From assembly GCA_903920865.1 (NCBI GenBank), contig CAIXNN010000079.1, positions 1-51,012 of the forward strand: a stretch of 51,012 bases of DNA, given 5' to 3'. How positions within the stretch are numbered: position 1 is the first letter of the stretch; every line of letters starts with the position of its first letter. The position numbers and the translations under genes are program-made. Source of the stretch: an uncultured Actinomycetes bacterium (GTDB lineage: Bacteria > Actinomycetota > Actinomycetes > UBA12327). The notes below the pieces were generated by a model. That model saw nothing but the letters and a program-made list of their open reading frames with translations. It was not told where the DNA came from and ran no database searches. Positions 8,353 to 16,733 of this stretch are shown here, in pieces.

Positions 8353-9269
8353 CAGCACTCCACCGGCCACATTGAAACGTAGGTGACATCGCCTTGCTTA
8401 GACACCATTCTGGCTGGAAGTTGTAGTTCACTGAGCCAACGCTGCGCCGAGTCGCCCTTGATGATGGAAACTGTTGCTGCGTGATTGGCGGCCACGCAGT
8501 TAGCCGCCATGACTGTGACAGTTCGCCAAGGCCCAACCGATGGTGAGGCCGAACGCGGATCAATGATGTGGTGGACATCGGTTGTGGCGGATCGCCAGCG
8601 CCTACGTGAGGTTGTTGAGGTGGCCAATCCGCATGTCCCCACCAGGATGTGGGTAGACGTAGGTTCTATCCCTTCGGAAATGCCGACCGGCACCGTCTCG
8701 CCATCTCCATCGTGACAAAACACTGCAAGATCTCCGCCAATTCCGACCACAACTGCAACGTCGAAGCGCTCCCAAATGCGCCGAGCAGCTTCATCGGCCG
8801 CCCATGCCTTCGCAGTGGCTCCGAGATCAAAGACGACCCCGGCGGGCAACTGCATGGTGGATCTATCAACATCGAGTTTGACATCGCGGTAGGTCGCACG
8901 CGAACTAAGCGTGAGCGAGGGTGCCGATACTTCTACCTCTGGGACCCGATCGCGGTAGCCCCAATCGATAAGCACCTGACCAATAGTTGGGTCAAAGAGT
9001 CCATCGGTGGCTTCGGCGGCCTGAAGAGCGCAACGGGCGATGTCCAAAAGCGTTGGCGATACAACAGCTTGCTCACCATCGCGCAATGTAAGGATTTCTG
9101 AGTCGGGCTTGAATCGACTTGCGGCTTGCTCAACATCGGCCATCACCTCACGGAGGATGACTTCCGCCTGTTCAGCGATGTTGCCGTCCTTGACCCATAG
9201 GACTACCTCACAGGTCCAATCGACCCACGACATGATCTTTGGACTGCTGTCCTGCCGTTGGCTAGGCAT
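8352..9269 (-). CDS. apbE: FAD:protein FMN transferase ApbE
   Basis: Attaches FMN from FAD covalently to a serine or threonine of a target protein. Motifs: SRFKPDSEI (51-59), TDGLFDPT (88-95), DLGATAKAWA (148-157, usually DLGGIAKGYA), GIGGD (176-180) and HHIIDPRSAS. 305 aa from 9269; the internal ATG at 9233 is an alternative. The N-terminus shows neither a signal peptide nor a lipobox, so the enzyme looks cytoplasmic, unlike many periplasmic ApbE lipoproteins. It starts three bases after the stop of the upstream gene. No protein in the window shows a clear flavinylation acceptor motif, so its target is unknown. Confidence 0.92.
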   Translation of the reverse strand: MPSQRQDSSPKIMSWVDWTCEVVLWVKDGNIAEQAEVILREVMADVEQAASRFKPDSEILTLRDGEQAVVSPTLLDIARCALQAAEATDGLFDPTIGQVLIDWGYRDRVPEVEVSAPSLTLSSRATYRDVKLDVDRSTMQLPAGVVFDLGATAKAWAADEAARRIWERFDVAVVVGIGGDLAVFCHDGDGETVPVGISEGIEPTSTHILVGTCGLATSTTSRRRWRSATTDVHHIIDPRSASPSVGPWRTVTVMAANCVAANHAATVSIIKGDSAQRWLSELQLPARMVSKQGDVTYVSMWPVEC

Positions 9270-9272
9270 CGG

Positions 9273-9743
9273 TTATGACCCATGTGTCGTTGGCGCTGGC
9301 GGAACAACCTGCTGAACCGGCGGCGGAACGTAAACCTTCACCGGCGCCTTCTTGCGGACAACAGCCTTGCGCGTGGTTCTGGTTTGCGTTCTTGGGCTTG
9401 TCTTCGTCTTTGCTTGTACGGGTGTTTTGGTTTGTGGCCGATTGGCTGGAACCGGGGCGGTAGTCGGAGGGGCGAAGACGGTAGAGGGCACGCTTTGCTG
9501 TGCGGCGAGCTTTTGTTCGGCTGCTTGAGCCGCCGCCGCTGCCGCTGAAGCCTTTTCAACTTGGGCCACTTGGGCATCCGAGGCAAAAGCAGCCGCGCCT
9601 AACGCGGTAGCTGCTGTTGCTCCGACCATGATCGTGGTACCAACCCTGGCCGCAACACGATTGGACCTATCTCGAGCATTGGCTCGTTGACGGCGATCTT
9701 CTGACGGAGTCCGGTTTTTCTTCATGGACCTATCATCGGTCAT
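9273..9743 (-). CDS. Membrane-anchored Ala/Pro/Thr-rich protein of unknown function
   Basis: 156 aa. A basic N-terminus (DRRQRANARDRSNR) precedes one hydrophobic segment (about residues 31-55), then an alanine/glutamine-rich stretch, then a Pro/Thr/Lys-rich tail ending VYVPPPVQQVVPPAPTTHGS. The layout suggests a membrane anchor with an extracytoplasmic disordered tail. It resembles the N-terminal half of actinobacterial FMN-binding-domain proteins that often accompany ApbE, but here no FMN-binding domain follows. It is the first gene of the apbE operon, three bases ahead of apbE. Start at 9743 is open; an ATG at 9725 is also possible. Function not recognised. Confidence 0.65.
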   Translation of the reverse strand: MTDDRSMKKNRTPSEDRRQRANARDRSNRVAARVGTTIMVGATAATALGAAAFASDAQVAQVEKASAAAAAAQAAEQKLAAQQSVPSTVFAPPTTAPVPANRPQTKTPVQAKTKTSPRTQTRTTRKAVVRKKAPVKVYVPPPVQQVVPPAPTTHGS

Positions 9744-9748
9744 TGCTA

Positions 9749-9782
9749 CCTAAGAATTGATCCCCAATTGTCCTAACTTAGG
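9749..9782. promoter_or_regulatory. Nested inverted repeat between the apbE operon and pup
   Basis: CCTAAG (9749-9754) pairs with CTTAGG (9777-9782), and AATTG (9755-9759) pairs with CAATT (9765-9769). CCTAA-C-TTAGG is itself a near-palindrome at 9772-9782. It lies a few bases upstream of the minus-strand operon start, a position suited to an operator. No regulator is assigned. Confidence 0.4.
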
Positions 9783-9796
9783 GATAAGGTCGCCTT

Positions 9797-9822
9797 GTGC
9801 CTAGACCCTCGGTTTTAGGCAC
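9797..9822. promoter_or_regulatory. 7-bp inverted repeat upstream of pup
   Basis: GTGCCTA (9797-9803) and TAGGCAC (9816-9822) form perfect arms around a 12-base centre. It is in the same divergent spacer, 68 bases before pup, without a T-run, so it looks more like a protein-binding site than a terminator. Confidence 0.4.
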
Positions 9823-9890
9823 GGATGCTGTGCTTTCCGGTAGGTTATGGGTGGAGATGGGCTGACCAAGCAGATCCTTGAGGAGTAGCA

Positions 9891-10109
9891 ATGAGCGAGC
9901 GTGAGTCTCAGCGTCGCACTGAACGGGGCGCTCACAGTCAGGCCGATCAGGACGATGTGGCCGCTGAGACTGTAGAGGCCGGTTCGGAGCAGTCGCGAAG
10001 CGACCAGCTCGATGACGATGTTGATTCCATTCTTGATGAGATTGATGGCGTTCTGGAAACTAACGCAGCTGAATTCATCGCATCCTTCGTGCAAAAAGGT
10101 GGCCAGTGA
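9891..10109 (+). CDS. pup: Prokaryotic ubiquitin-like protein Pup
   Basis: Protein tag joined to substrate lysines by PafA and recognised by the Mpa coiled coil. 72 aa, acidic and largely disordered, with the conserved C-terminal half [19 protein letters not shown] and the end FVQKGGQ. The terminal glutamine means Dop must deamidate it before ligation. A strong GAGGAG lies before the ATG. The stop overlaps the prcB start as GTGA, indicating translational coupling of tag and protease. Confidence 0.98.
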   Translation: MSERESQRRTERGAHSQADQDDVAAETVEAGSEQSRSDQLDDDVDSILDEIDGVLETNAAEFIASFVQKGGQ

Positions 10110-10969
10110 GTATTGATCCGGGTGCACCCAGGGAAGGTCGGCTTTCGGGAGCGTTCATGACCCCGGGAGTCAGTTCGTTTACAGATTTCTTGCGGATGCA
10201 TGACCCATCGTTATTGCCTTCGGGTCGATCGATGGGTTCTATGCCCAGCACAAGCCCGATTGACGTGCCTCATGGAACAACCATTGTTGCGATGAAGTAT
10301 GCCGGTGGCATCGTGATGGCCGGCGATCGCCGCGCAACGATGGGAAACGTCATCGCAAGTCGTGATATTGAAAAGGTCTTTGCCACCGACGAATTCTCCT
10401 GCGTTGGAATCGCCGGTACCGCTGGTGTGGCCTTGGAAATCGTTCGCCTCTTTCAAGTGGAGTTGGAGCATTACGAAAAGATTGAAGGCGTTCTGCTCTC
10501 ACTTGACGGCAAGGCAAACCGGCTAGCGTCAATGCTTCGTTCCAATTTGACAATGGCGATGCAGGGTTTGGCAGTTGTGCCGTTGTTTGGCGGCTTTGAT
10601 CTCGCAACCCAGGTTGGTCGCATTTTTTCCTACGATGTAACCGGTGGTCGCTATGAGGAATATGACCACCACAGCATCGGGTCAGGTTCGATGTTTGCTC
10701 GTGGAGCTCTCAAGAAGATGTGGCAGCCGGATATGGACCAAGCCAGCGCAGTCTCGGTGGCCATTGGGGCGCTTTACGACGCGGCTGACGACGACTCAGC
10801 CACCGGCGGCCCAGACCTAACCAGGGGCATTTACCCAGTTGTTGCCGCCGTAGATGACAACGGATATCGGCGCATAGATGACACGGAGCTCGAGCCGGTG
10901 ATTCGAACCTTGATCACCGATCGCACCACAGACTCAGGCGGGTACCGCGGGGTGGGTGGTCATTCATGA
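10106..10969 (+). CDS. prcB: 20S proteasome beta subunit PrcB
   Basis: Catalytic subunit of the bacterial 20S core. The propeptide ends at G57 in VPHGTTIVA, so autocleavage should expose T58 as nucleophile, the same position as in M. tuberculosis. Other family landmarks are [12 protein letters not shown], with its conserved aspartate and arginine, and [11 protein letters not shown]. 287 aa. The GTG start at 10106 overlaps the pup stop, and its own stop overlaps the prcA ATG as ATGA, so pup, prcB and prcA are translated as one unit. Confidence 0.97.
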   Translation: MSIDPGAPREGRLSGAFMTPGVSSFTDFLRMHDPSLLPSGRSMGSMPSTSPIDVPHGTTIVAMKYAGGIVMAGDRRATMGNVIASRDIEKVFATDEFSCVGIAGTAGVALEIVRLFQVELEHYEKIEGVLLSLDGKANRLASMLRSNLTMAMQGLAVVPLFGGFDLATQVGRIFSYDVTGGRYEEYDHHSIGSGSMFARGALKKMWQPDMDQASAVSVAIGALYDAADDDSATGGPDLTRGIYPVVAAVDDNGYRRIDDTELEPVIRTLITDRTTDSGGYRGVGGHS

Positions 10970-11712
10970 GCATGCCGTTTTACGTCTCTCCTGAACAAAT
11001 CATCAAGGACAAGGCCGACTACGCCCGCAAGGGAATTGCCCGCGGACGCAGCGTGGTAGTCGTTCAATACAAGAACGGCATTGCCTTTGTTGCCGAAAAT
11101 CCCTCTCGCGCTTTGCATAAGATCAGCGAGATTTATGACTGCATCGCCTTTGCTGCTGTGGGAAAATACAACGAATTTGAAAGCCTACGCGTGGCCGGCG
11201 TGCGGCTAGCCGACACACGTGGATATTCCTATGACCGCCAAGACGTCACCGGGCGCGGATTAGCCAATGCCTACGCACAAACGCTTGGAACGATTTTCAC
11301 CGAAAATCCCAAACCGTTCGAGGTTGAACTCGTCGTTGCAGAGGTGGGCAGTGTTGCCGCACAGGACCAGATGTATCGGCTGACCTTTGATGGGTCAGTG
11401 GCGGACGAACACGGATTCGTGGCCATGGGTGGCTCGGCCGATCGAATCACCGAATTTTTGAAGCAGGCGTACGCCCCGGACTTGGAATTCCCAGCTGCGC
11501 TAAAGCTCGCCGTAGAGGCAATCGCTGCCGGCAAGGCTGAGACTCAAGCATCGGAGGCGGACGAGAGTAAAACCAACCCTTCAGCCGAACCGAACCCTTC
11601 AGCATCGATTGCACCTGAGATGTTGGAAGTGGCAGTGCTCGATCGCAATCGCAGTCGTCGACTCTTTCAACGCATCACCGCCGAGCGACTATCAGAACTC
11701 CTTCGCGCCTAG
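10966..11712 (+). CDS. prcA: 20S proteasome alpha subunit PrcA
   Basis: Forms the outer gate rings that dock Mpa. It starts [20 protein letters not shown], the typical gating N-terminus, followed by [13 protein letters not shown] and the alpha-type fold core. 248 aa, as expected. The C-terminal tail before [13 protein letters not shown] contains a near-duplicated [11 protein letters not shown] stretch, a probable disordered linker. ATG overlaps the prcB stop; pafA begins one base after the stop at 11712. Confidence 0.97.
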   Translation: MSMPFYVSPEQIIKDKADYARKGIARGRSVVVVQYKNGIAFVAENPSRALHKISEIYDCIAFAAVGKYNEFESLRVAGVRLADTRGYSYDRQDVTGRGLANAYAQTLGTIFTENPKPFEVELVVAEVGSVAAQDQMYRLTFDGSVADEHGFVAMGGSADRITEFLKQAYAPDLEFPAALKLAVEAIAAGKAETQASEADESKTNPSAEPNPSASIAPEMLEVAVLDRNRSRRLFQRITAERLSELLRA

Positions 11713-11713
11713 C

Positions 11714-13075
11714 ATGGATAGGCGAATCTTTGGTATTGAAACCGAGTTTGGCGTGGCCTGCATTTTTGAAGGGCATCGCAGACTCTCGCCAGATGAGGTG
11801 GCCAGATACCTGTTCCGACGAGTTGTCTCGTGGGGCAGGAGTAGCAACGTCTTTCTGGGCAATGGCTCACGGCTGTACTTAGACGTTGGCAGTCATCCCG
11901 AGTATGCAACAGCTGAATGTGACTCCCTAGAGCAACTCATTGCGCACGACAAGGCAGGGGAGCGCATTCTCGAAGACCTCACCATTGACGCGCAGTCTCG
12001 GTTGCAGGATGAAGGTGTCAGCGGTGAGATCTTCCTGTTCAAAAACAACACTGACTCGGCAGGTAATTCCTACGGGTGCCACGAGAATTACCTGATCGAT
12101 AGACAAGGGGACTTTTCGCGGTTTTCCGACGTGTTGATTCCCTTCCTCGTCAGCCGCCAACTCGTTGCCGGGGCAGGCAAAGTGCTCACCACTCCACGGG
12201 GTGCCACGTTTTGCCTTAGTCAGCGGGCCGAGCACATGTGGGAAGGGGTCTCGTCGGCCACAACTCGCTCACGCCCGATCATCAACACCCGCGATGAGCC
12301 GCATGCCGATGCGGAACGGTACCGACGACTGCATGTGATCGTGGGGGATTCCAATATGAGTGAGACCACCACACTTTTGAAGGTGGGCTCCACAGATCTG
12401 ATTCTGCGCATGATTGAAGCTGGCGTGGTTCTGCGCGATATGAGTTTGGAAAACCCCATTCGCGCTATTCGGGAAATCAGCCACGACATTACGGGCAAGC
12501 GCACCGTGCGCCTTACGAATGGTCGTGAAGTGTCAGCATTGGATATGCAGCGCGAGTACTTCGAGAAGGCATTTGACTTCGCGCACCGACGCGGTCTGGC
12601 CACTGGAAGCATGGCCGCAACTCTTGATCTGTGGGAGCGCACCTTAGATGCGATCGAAAAGGATGACCTGGCGGCCGTGGGTACAGAAATTGATTGGGTG
12701 GCCAAGTTGCATCTGATTGAGCGCTATCGAGACCGTCACGATCTGCCTTTGTCCTCACCACGGATTGCTCAAATTGATCTGGCCTATCACGACATTAACC
12801 GACAAAGGGGCTTGTTCTACATCCTGCAAAAGCGTGGACTAGCCAAATCTGTCGTAACTGAGGATGCGATCAAGGATGCGCAAGCGCAGCCGCCACAGAC
12901 AACTAGGGCAAAACTGCGGGGTGACTTCGTGCAGGCAGCCCAAGCCGCCAGGCGCGATTTCACAGTCGATTGGGTGCATCTGAAACTCAACGATCAAGCT
13001 CAGCGAACGATTTTGTGTAAAGACCCTTTCAAGAGTGTTGACGAGCGGGTTGATCGGCTCATTGCCAGCATGTAG
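11714..13075 (+). CDS. pafA: Pup-protein ligase PafA
   Basis: Uses ATP to phosphorylate the C-terminal glutamate of Pup and join it to substrate lysines. It starts [14 protein letters not shown], with the nucleotide motif GIETEFG and catalytic D57 in [28 protein letters not shown] and [13 protein letters not shown] are shared with Dop, but the Dop loop is missing, which identifies it as PafA. 453 aa. The frame is open upstream to 11609, but that lies within prcA; the ATG at 11714 matches the family start. It follows prcA by one base, making pup-prcB-prcA-pafA a continuous transcription unit, tighter than in M. tuberculosis. Confidence 0.97.
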   Translation: MDRRIFGIETEFGVACIFEGHRRLSPDEVARYLFRRVVSWGRSSNVFLGNGSRLYLDVGSHPEYATAECDSLEQLIAHDKAGERILEDLTIDAQSRLQDEGVSGEIFLFKNNTDSAGNSYGCHENYLIDRQGDFSRFSDVLIPFLVSRQLVAGAGKVLTTPRGATFCLSQRAEHMWEGVSSATTRSRPIINTRDEPHADAERYRRLHVIVGDSNMSETTTLLKVGSTDLILRMIEAGVVLRDMSLENPIRAIREISHDITGKRTVRLTNGREVSALDMQREYFEKAFDFAHRRGLATGSMAATLDLWERTLDAIEKDDLAAVGTEIDWVAKLHLIERYRDRHDLPLSSPRIAQIDLAYHDINRQRGLFYILQKRGLAKSVVTEDAIKDAQAQPPQTTRAKLRGDFVQAAQAARRDFTVDWVHLKLNDQAQRTILCKDPFKSVDERVDRLIASM

Positions 13076-13116
13076 GGCTTATGATGTCGTTTCACGCTGA
13101 ACCCAAGGGAGTTGTC

Positions 13117-13656
13117 ATGTATCGGTCATCGAAGTCCGCCGTGGTCGCAGCAATTGCAGCTGCAACGTGTATGGCTATTGCGCTGAGTGGATGCTCAAGC
13201 AACACTACAAACTCGCCCTCTGGCACAAAGACCAGTTCAGCCTCCCAAGCATCAAATATCCCGAAGGTTACCGGTGGCTACGGAGCTAACCCAACGATCG
13301 CCAAGCCAAAGGGTAATCCGCCCACAGAGTTGGTCGTGAAGGATCTCGTTGTCGGCAAGGGAACCCCTGTCTCCGATATCACGAAGCCGTACTTGTGGAA
13401 TTACGAAGGCATCTCATGGTCCGACGGAAAAGTTTTTGACTCGTCCTTTGATCGTGGTGCGCCCATCCCATTCGCACTGAACGGCGTTATTTCTGGTTGG
13501 ACTGAAGGTTTGCAAGGGATCAAGCCAGGTGGCCGCCGGTTACTCATCATTCCCCCAGAAAAGGGCTACGGAGCCGCTGGAAGCCCACCTGCAATTGGTC
13601 CAAACGAAACCTTGGTATTCGTGGTTGACCTGGTCGGTAACGCTCCTTCTCAATAG
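13117..13656 (+). CDS. FKBP-type peptidyl-prolyl isomerase, lipoprotein
   Basis: Extracytoplasmic proline isomerase. From the ATG at 13117 (AAGGGAG upstream) it has a signal peptide ending in the lipobox ALSGC with C26 as the lipidation site, a Ser/Thr linker, then one FKBP domain (FDSSFDRGAPIPFALNGVISGW, GIKPGGRRLLIIPPEKGYG split by a short gap). 179 aa. An in-frame ATG at 13081 would spoil the signal peptide. FKBP genes between pafA and pafB also occur in other actinobacteria. It should be a substrate of the Lnt encoded at 22445-23974. Confidence 0.93.
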   Translation: MYRSSKSAVVAAIAAATCMAIALSGCSSNTTNSPSGTKTSSASQASNIPKVTGGYGANPTIAKPKGNPPTELVVKDLVVGKGTPVSDITKPYLWNYEGISWSDGKVFDSSFDRGAPIPFALNGVISGWTEGLQGIKPGGRRLLIIPPEKGYGAAGSPPAIGPNETLVFVVDLVGNAPSQ

Positions 13657-13690
13657 TTTGCATCCAACAGCCAAAAGAAAGGCCTGATTC

Positions 13691-14047
13691 GTGGAAAAAC
13701 CCGACATAGAGTTCATCGAAGGGCCCGCCCCCGAAGAACTCGTGATTACGGATCTGGTCGAGGGTAGTGGTGCTGCGGCAGTTCCTGGTGGCAACGTTGA
13801 AGTCCACTACGTGGGTGTCGATTTTGAGACCGGTGAGCAATTTGACGCGAGTTGGGATCGTGGTGAGTCCATAGAGTTCCCGCTTAATGGCTTGATAGCC
13901 GGATGGCAGGAAGGTATTCCCGGTATGAAGGTCGGCGGACGTCGCCAGCTTGTCTGCCCGCCGCATATGGCGTACGGAACCAGTGGGGGACACCGATTGA
14001 GTGGACGGACCTTGGTCTTTGTCATTGACCTGATCAACGTGCGCTGA
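13691..14047 (+). CDS. FKBP-type peptidyl-prolyl isomerase, cytoplasmic
   Basis: 118-aa single FKBP domain without signal peptide. Visible parts are VEVHYVGVDFETGEQFDASW, IEFPLNGLIAGWQEGIPGMK and PPHMAYGTSG. GTG start with AAAGGCC upstream. It follows the lipoprotein FKBP by 34 bases, and the two together look like a duplication that separated into exported and cytoplasmic forms. pafB begins six bases after its stop. Confidence 0.93.
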   Translation: MEKPDIEFIEGPAPEELVITDLVEGSGAAAVPGGNVEVHYVGVDFETGEQFDASWDRGESIEFPLNGLIAGWQEGIPGMKVGGRRQLVCPPHMAYGTSGGHRLSGRTLVFVIDLINVR

Positions 14048-14053
14048 TCGCAG

Positions 14054-15025
14054 ATGGCGGGGAATTCTGCACAACGCCGCACTGAGCGACTGTTGAACTT
14101 GGTTGTGTATTTGCTGGACTCACCTCGTGGGGTCAATCGGGCAGCGATACGATCGAGCATCGAGGACTACCGAGTCAGCCCCTCTAACGAAGCTTTCGAG
14201 CGCATGTTTGAGCGGGACAAACGAGATCTGCGCGATCTCGGGATCCCGTTGCTCACCGTTGAAAATCCATCCGGTGCGGGGGACAACGCCTCTTACTCCA
14301 TTGACCAATCGCAGTACGAATTGCCCGAAATTGTCCTAACTCCGCAGGAGCGAGCTGTTCTTGTGGTGGCGGCTAGGGCCTGGGAGCAAGGATGCCTACA
14401 TTCGGCAGCCGCACAAGGTTTACGCAAACTCGGCGTGGCAACAACAAGCCAGTCCTTGCCACCTGTTGCTACCAATATTGGCGCTAACGATGCAACGTTT
14501 GAGGCCGTCTATCAAGCCGTCCACGACCGCAGGCCAATTTCTTTTGCCTATCGCAATTCTGGAGCTGCTACCGCCGCTTCTCGTCAGGTTGATCCTTACG
14601 TTCTGGTATCACACAAAGGTGCTTGGTATGTGATCGGAAAGGATGCGCAACGAGATGACACACGAGTCTTTCGGCTATCACGCATCATGGGCTCAGTGGA
14701 ATTTGCAGGTGAGGCGGGATCAGCCCAGACACCACCTGTGACTTTGGGCCAAATGGACATCTCTGCATTAATCGAGCCAGAACAAGATTTGGTTTCCGCG
14801 GTGCTTCGTGTTCGAGCCGGAGCTGGAAATGCCATTCGTCGTATTGCGCACACGGTTAGCCACGTTGACGAGAATTGGGATCGCATTTCTGTACATGAGG
14901 TTGATTTTGATCGCTTTGTCTCTCAAGTTTGCGGATTTGGACCGGATGTAGTTCTCGAAGAGCCAGCAGACATGCGAGAGGCCGTCATTGAAGCTTTAAC
15001 CACTGCGGCCAAGGCCCACCGATGA
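14054..15025 (+). CDS. pafB: WYL-domain regulator PafB
   Basis: Half of the PafBC transcription activator that turns on the LexA-independent DNA-damage response in mycobacteria. The N-terminal winged helix (RTERLLNLVVYLLDSPRGVN) is followed by a WYL domain with KGAWYVIGKD and a C-terminal extension. 323 aa. Its stop overlaps the pafC ATG (ATGA), consistent with equal production of the two partners. The WYL domain is thought to sense a nucleic-acid signal. Confidence 0.94.
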   Translation: MAGNSAQRRTERLLNLVVYLLDSPRGVNRAAIRSSIEDYRVSPSNEAFERMFERDKRDLRDLGIPLLTVENPSGAGDNASYSIDQSQYELPEIVLTPQERAVLVVAARAWEQGCLHSAAAQGLRKLGVATTSQSLPPVATNIGANDATFEAVYQAVHDRRPISFAYRNSGAATAASRQVDPYVLVSHKGAWYVIGKDAQRDDTRVFRLSRIMGSVEFAGEAGSAQTPPVTLGQMDISALIEPEQDLVSAVLRVRAGAGNAIRRIAHTVSHVDENWDRISVHEVDFDRFVSQVCGFGPDVVLEEPADMREAVIEALTTAAKAHR

Positions 15026-16020
15026 GTTCGCAACCCGCCCAGCTGATACGCCTGTTGGCTTTAGTGCCGTGGCTGCAAAACAACCCAGGAGTCAGCGCCA
15101 ATGAGGTGGCCCTTGCCTTCGATATTTCCGTAGAACAGGTCGAGCGGGATCTGAATCTACTCATTGTTTGCGGATTGCCCGGTGGTTATCACTCAGACTT
15201 GATCGATATTCAGTTCTGGTCGGCAGATGAGGACGATCACTTTGACCCCAGCAGCCAAGTTCCGGCGAATGGACTGATCCACGTCTTGGACCCGCAATCA
15301 CTGACTCGTCCGATGGCATTGACCCGTGATGAGGCAACCACTTTGCTCGTGGGTCTGAACGTCTTGCGAGGTCTGACAAGTGGCGTAGATGAAGATCTGA
15401 TTGAAGGAGTGATTAACAAACTACAAGTCGTCGCAGGGGCCGCATCTTCGAGTGCTGATACCATTTCAATTTATCGATCCGCCGATGAAGATTCGCCCGC
15501 GATTGCACAAGCACTTGATGAGGCTTTGACCAAGAGCAAGCAGGTGGAAATCTCTTACCTAGTGCCAACCCGCGATGAAGTCACAGAGCGCATTGTGGAA
15601 CCCATCAGAATTGTTAACACCCAAGGCAATCAGTACCTTCAGGCGTGGTGTTTGCTCGCTGATGGCCAGCGCACTTTTCGGCTCAGCAGAATCCTGAGTG
15701 CACACGTGCTTGACCAACCTTGCACTCCTCGTGAGATTGAGACTGTGGCGGCAAATGAAGTTCTGCTCTCCGATGCCGATATCCCTGAGGTCACCATTGA
15801 AGTGAATGCGGCTGGGCGATGGCTGGCTGAATACGCCAACGTCAGCGATGTCATGGATCTTGAAGGTGGGGGGCTGAGATTTGGTGTGCGGGTGGCCGAT
15901 GAGCAGTGGATTGAACGGATGATTTTGCAGGCCGGTGGAAATGCCCGTTTGATTGCGCCCCGGGAACTTGCCGATCGCATCGCGGATCGAGCAGCTGCGG
16001 GCTTGACCCAGTACACCTAA
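15022..16020 (+). CDS. pafC: WYL-domain regulator PafC
   Basis: Partner of PafB. N-terminal winged helix (LIRLLALVPWLQNNPGVSAN), central WYL region where the motif reads NQYLQAWCLLADGQRTFRLS rather than a strict WYL, and a C-terminal domain ending in RIADRAAAGL. 332 aa. ATG overlaps the pafB stop. In some lineages the two are fused; here they are separate. Confidence 0.94.
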   Translation: MSSQPAQLIRLLALVPWLQNNPGVSANEVALAFDISVEQVERDLNLLIVCGLPGGYHSDLIDIQFWSADEDDHFDPSSQVPANGLIHVLDPQSLTRPMALTRDEATTLLVGLNVLRGLTSGVDEDLIEGVINKLQVVAGAASSSADTISIYRSADEDSPAIAQALDEALTKSKQVEISYLVPTRDEVTERIVEPIRIVNTQGNQYLQAWCLLADGQRTFRLSRILSAHVLDQPCTPREIETVAANEVLLSDADIPEVTIEVNAAGRWLAEYANVSDVMDLEGGGLRFGVRVADEQWIERMILQAGGNARLIAPRELADRIADRAAAGLTQYT

Positions 16021-16115
16021 GGGCTCGCGCCCTTGGGAAATTTCACCCGATGGGGTTAAGTCCGTGCCCTATCTGGCCGAAACATCCTTCAGAAGAACGA
16101 TCTGGAGGAGGGCAC

Positions 16116-16445
16116 ATGACCACGATCAAAGCCTCATGCACCCAGTGCGGGGATGTAACACTGGTTCCGGCTCAATTGCACCTTGTCGTCTCCAATCGCG
16201 CCGAATTGTCCAGTTACTCGTTCCAATGCCCCACGTGCCTTGACCTGGTCACTAAGAGCGCTGATGAGGATGTTGTTGCCCTTTTGATCTCTGGTGGAGT
16301 GGCCGTTGATCGTTGGGACCTGCCTGCCGAGGCGCTTGAAGCACACAGCGGACCGCCCTTGACCTATGACGAGCTTCTGGACTTTGCCCTCATGCTCTCT
16401 GACCAAGACCTTTTGGCTGAGCAACTGCGAATCCTGGCCACCTAG
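16116..16445 (+). CDS. Small zinc-ribbon protein of unknown function
   Basis: 109 aa. Two CxxC knuckles (ASCTQCGDV and FQCPTCLDL) predict one zinc ribbon in the N-terminal half, followed by a helical C-terminus (YDELLDFALMLSDQDLLAEQL). The start at 16116 has GGAGGAGGG upstream; the open frame extends to 16050 without another good site. It lies between pafC and tatA, where M. tuberculosis has no gene. It has no signal or membrane segment. Role unknown; nucleic-acid binding is possible but not shown. Confidence 0.75.
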   Translation: MTTIKASCTQCGDVTLVPAQLHLVVSNRAELSSYSFQCPTCLDLVTKSADEDVVALLISGGVAVDRWDLPAEALEAHSGPPLTYDELLDFALMLSDQDLLAEQLRILAT

Positions 16446-16520
16446 CGCGCCGCAGGCACTAACCCACAAAGCTTGGCACCCTCAGGCGTATGCTGATGGC
16501 ATAACAGGAGGGTTGAACTG

Positions 16521-16709
16521 ATGCTTGGAAACCTAAAGCCCGGCGAGCTTATTGTCTTGCTCATCATCATCCTGTTGCTCTTTGGCGGTAAACGACTTCC
16601 TGATGCAGCTCGAGGCCTTGGGCAATCGCTGCGAATCTTTAAGAGCGAAGTGACCAAAAAGGACGACGAAGAAGAGGATTCGGACAGTCCACAGCCACCC
16701 GTCCATTAA
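16521..16709 (+). CDS. tatA: Twin-arginine translocase subunit TatA
   Basis: 62 aa. One transmembrane helix (ELIVLLIIILLLF), the hinge FGGKRLPD, an amphipathic helix (AARGLGQSLRIFK) and an acidic tail (DDEEEDSD). GGAGGG lies upstream of the ATG. It pairs with tatC 24 bases downstream to export folded proteins. No tatB is in the window, which is common when TatA serves both roles. Confidence 0.95.
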   Translation: MLGNLKPGELIVLLIIILLLFGGKRLPDAARGLGQSLRIFKSEVTKKDDEEEDSDSPQPPVH

Positions 16710-16733
16710 GTTCTTTTCGAGTAGGTCTCAAGC

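Noticed and set aside
8649-9101. 150-aa plus-strand open frame
   Set aside because: It is antisense to the motif-rich apbE gene and shows no recognisable family.
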